Part shown: positions 5,773-6,471 of the stretch, one piece after another
Position numbering within the stretch: position 1 is the first letter of the stretch
Layout: the number at the start of each line of letters is the position of its first letter
Assembly (NCBI GenBank): GCA_021819605.1
Contig: JAKAQT010000089.1
Coordinates: 1-6,471, forward strand
Source of the DNA: Thermoplasmata archaeon
GTDB taxonomy: Archaea; Thermoplasmatota; Thermoplasmata; Thermoplasmatales; Thermoplasmataceae
Reading direction: 5' to 3'
DNA: 6,471 nt
Translations under genes and position numbers: made by a program
The notes under the pieces: generated by a model
Told to the model about the DNA's origin: nothing
The model's input: the letters and a program-made list of their open reading frames with translations, nothing else
Databases searched by the model: none

Positions 5773-6456
5773 TTATCTTGTTATGGACACACTGATTGTG
5801 TGCACAAGATCCCCTATGTCCTCACAGTCATCGAGCATGTCATCAAGCTTGTGTACCAGCTCTGTGAGATGCACAAACACGATGTAGGGCAGGCTGTCCG
5901 CTGAGTTGTAGATTTCGTCTATGAGGTTGTCCTTCAGGTCATCCACTTTTTCCTCAAGCTTCTGTATCAGGGTCCTTGCCTCGCCCATTTCGTGGAAATC
6001 CCGGGCCTCAAGGAGGTGGCGCACCTGGTCAAGTGCCTCCACATTGTTCTGAAGAATACGGATGCATACGTCATACCCTCTCCTGAGAAAATCCCTTGTC
6101 CAGTCATCGAAACGGTGTGTATTTTCATGCACCCTCTTTATTTCTCTGCTGACGAAATAGGACTTGTCCAGGAGGTCATCGCACGTCTCCACCAGAGTGA
6201 TGAGGTTGTCCATCAGGTTTGAGCTTATTGCGCCTCCAGTTATCTGGTCCTTCATTGAAATTGTTATATCGTCACCCTTCTTCTCAATATCTCTGATTAT
6301 GGCATTAAGCTGGACTTTCTTGCCATCCTCTATGCTGAGCATCTCAATAAGTGTCTTTGAGGATTTCTCAGCCAGATCCACATACTGAGTGAGATTCTGC
6401 AGCTGGTTCCTTTCACCCACAACCATGATTTTCTTCAGGAAATTGGCATTGACCAT
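5773..6456 (-). CDS. DUF47/PhoU-like phosphate transport accessory protein
   Basis: 227-residue, all-helical, soluble, highly charged protein matching the DUF47 group (COG1392), distant relatives of PhoU that form bundles of long helices and often bind metal clusters through E/D-x-x-x-D motifs. Visible examples are IEKKGDDI (57-64), then KLEEKVDDLKD and KLDDMLDDCEDIGD in the C-terminal half, giving the two-fold PhoU-like pattern. The length is normal (about 205-225 residues). These proteins are usually encoded beside PiT permeases and are thought to regulate or assist them, as is the case here: the permease follows after one base. Start choice: the ATG at 6456 has a GGGAG motif four bases ahead; the next in-frame ATG is codon 11 and has no such signal. 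The promoter is outside the window. The partner of the regulation (phosphate signal or metal) cannot be told from sequence. Confidence 0.92.
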   Translation of the reverse strand: MVNANFLKKIMVVGERNQLQNLTQYVDLAEKSSKTLIEMLSIEDGKKVQLNAIIRDIEKKGDDITISMKDQITGGAISSNLMDNLITLVETCDDLLDKSYFVSREIKRVHENTHRFDDWTRDFLRRGYDVCIRILQNNVEALDQVRHLLEARDFHEMGEARTLIQKLEEKVDDLKDNLIDEIYNSADSLPYIVFVHLTELVHKLDDMLDDCEDIGDLVHTISVSITR

Positions 6457-6460
6457 TCTG

Positions 6461-6465
6461 CTCCC
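6461..6465 (-). promoter_or_regulatory. Shine-Dalgarno site of the DUF47 gene
   Basis: Minus strand GGGAG, four bases before the ATG at 6456. The spacing is slightly short but the motif is clear and decides the start. It implies a leadered mRNA or an upstream gene beyond the right edge, in contrast to the SD-less nreA. Confidence 0.55.
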
Positions 6466-6471
6466 ATATTT

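Overview
The window looks like chromosomal DNA from a euryarchaeon, most likely of the Thermoplasmatales or a near relative. Evidence: an NreA-type DNA-repair protein (an archaeal family); AT-rich TATA-like boxes close upstream of genes that lack Shine-Dalgarno (SD) sequences; clear SD motifs in front of some other genes; and heavy use of AGG (Arg) and ATA (Ile) codons. The order-level placement is inference. No RNA gene, mobile element, CRISPR array or long repeat was seen. Coding density is high, and the only sizeable non-coding stretch is the ~120-base divergent gap at 2652-2773.

Layout. (1) Bases 2-550 (+): 3' part of a calcineurin-like metallophosphoesterase, cut by the window edge. (2) Bases 557-2651 (-): a two-gene unit, nreA followed after one base by a spore-photoproduct-lyase-like radical SAM gene; it converges on the phosphoesterase with a 6-base gap spanned by a hairpin. 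(3) Bases 2652-2773: divergent promoter region with an 8-bp inverted repeat. (4) Bases 2774-4855 (+): three genes I cannot assign to a family, encoding a very acidic 142-residue protein and then 279- and 263-residue proteins whose genes overlap by 8 bases. (5) Bases 4872-6456 (-): a phosphate-uptake pair, a DUF47/PhoU-like accessory gene followed after one base by a short PiT-type permease.

How the genes may work together. The DUF47-PiT pair is a well-known arrangement: the soluble protein is thought to control or assist the low-affinity permease. NreA acts in repair of crosslink-type DNA damage in halophilic archaea, so the tightly linked radical SAM protein is a reasonable candidate for a DNA- or nucleotide-related reaction, though this rests on linkage and family resemblance only. 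The three-gene unit at 2774-4855 is the least explained part. Its tight packing suggests that at least the last two products work together. No established defence, mobile or biosynthetic system is recognisable, and I do not claim a proven new one.
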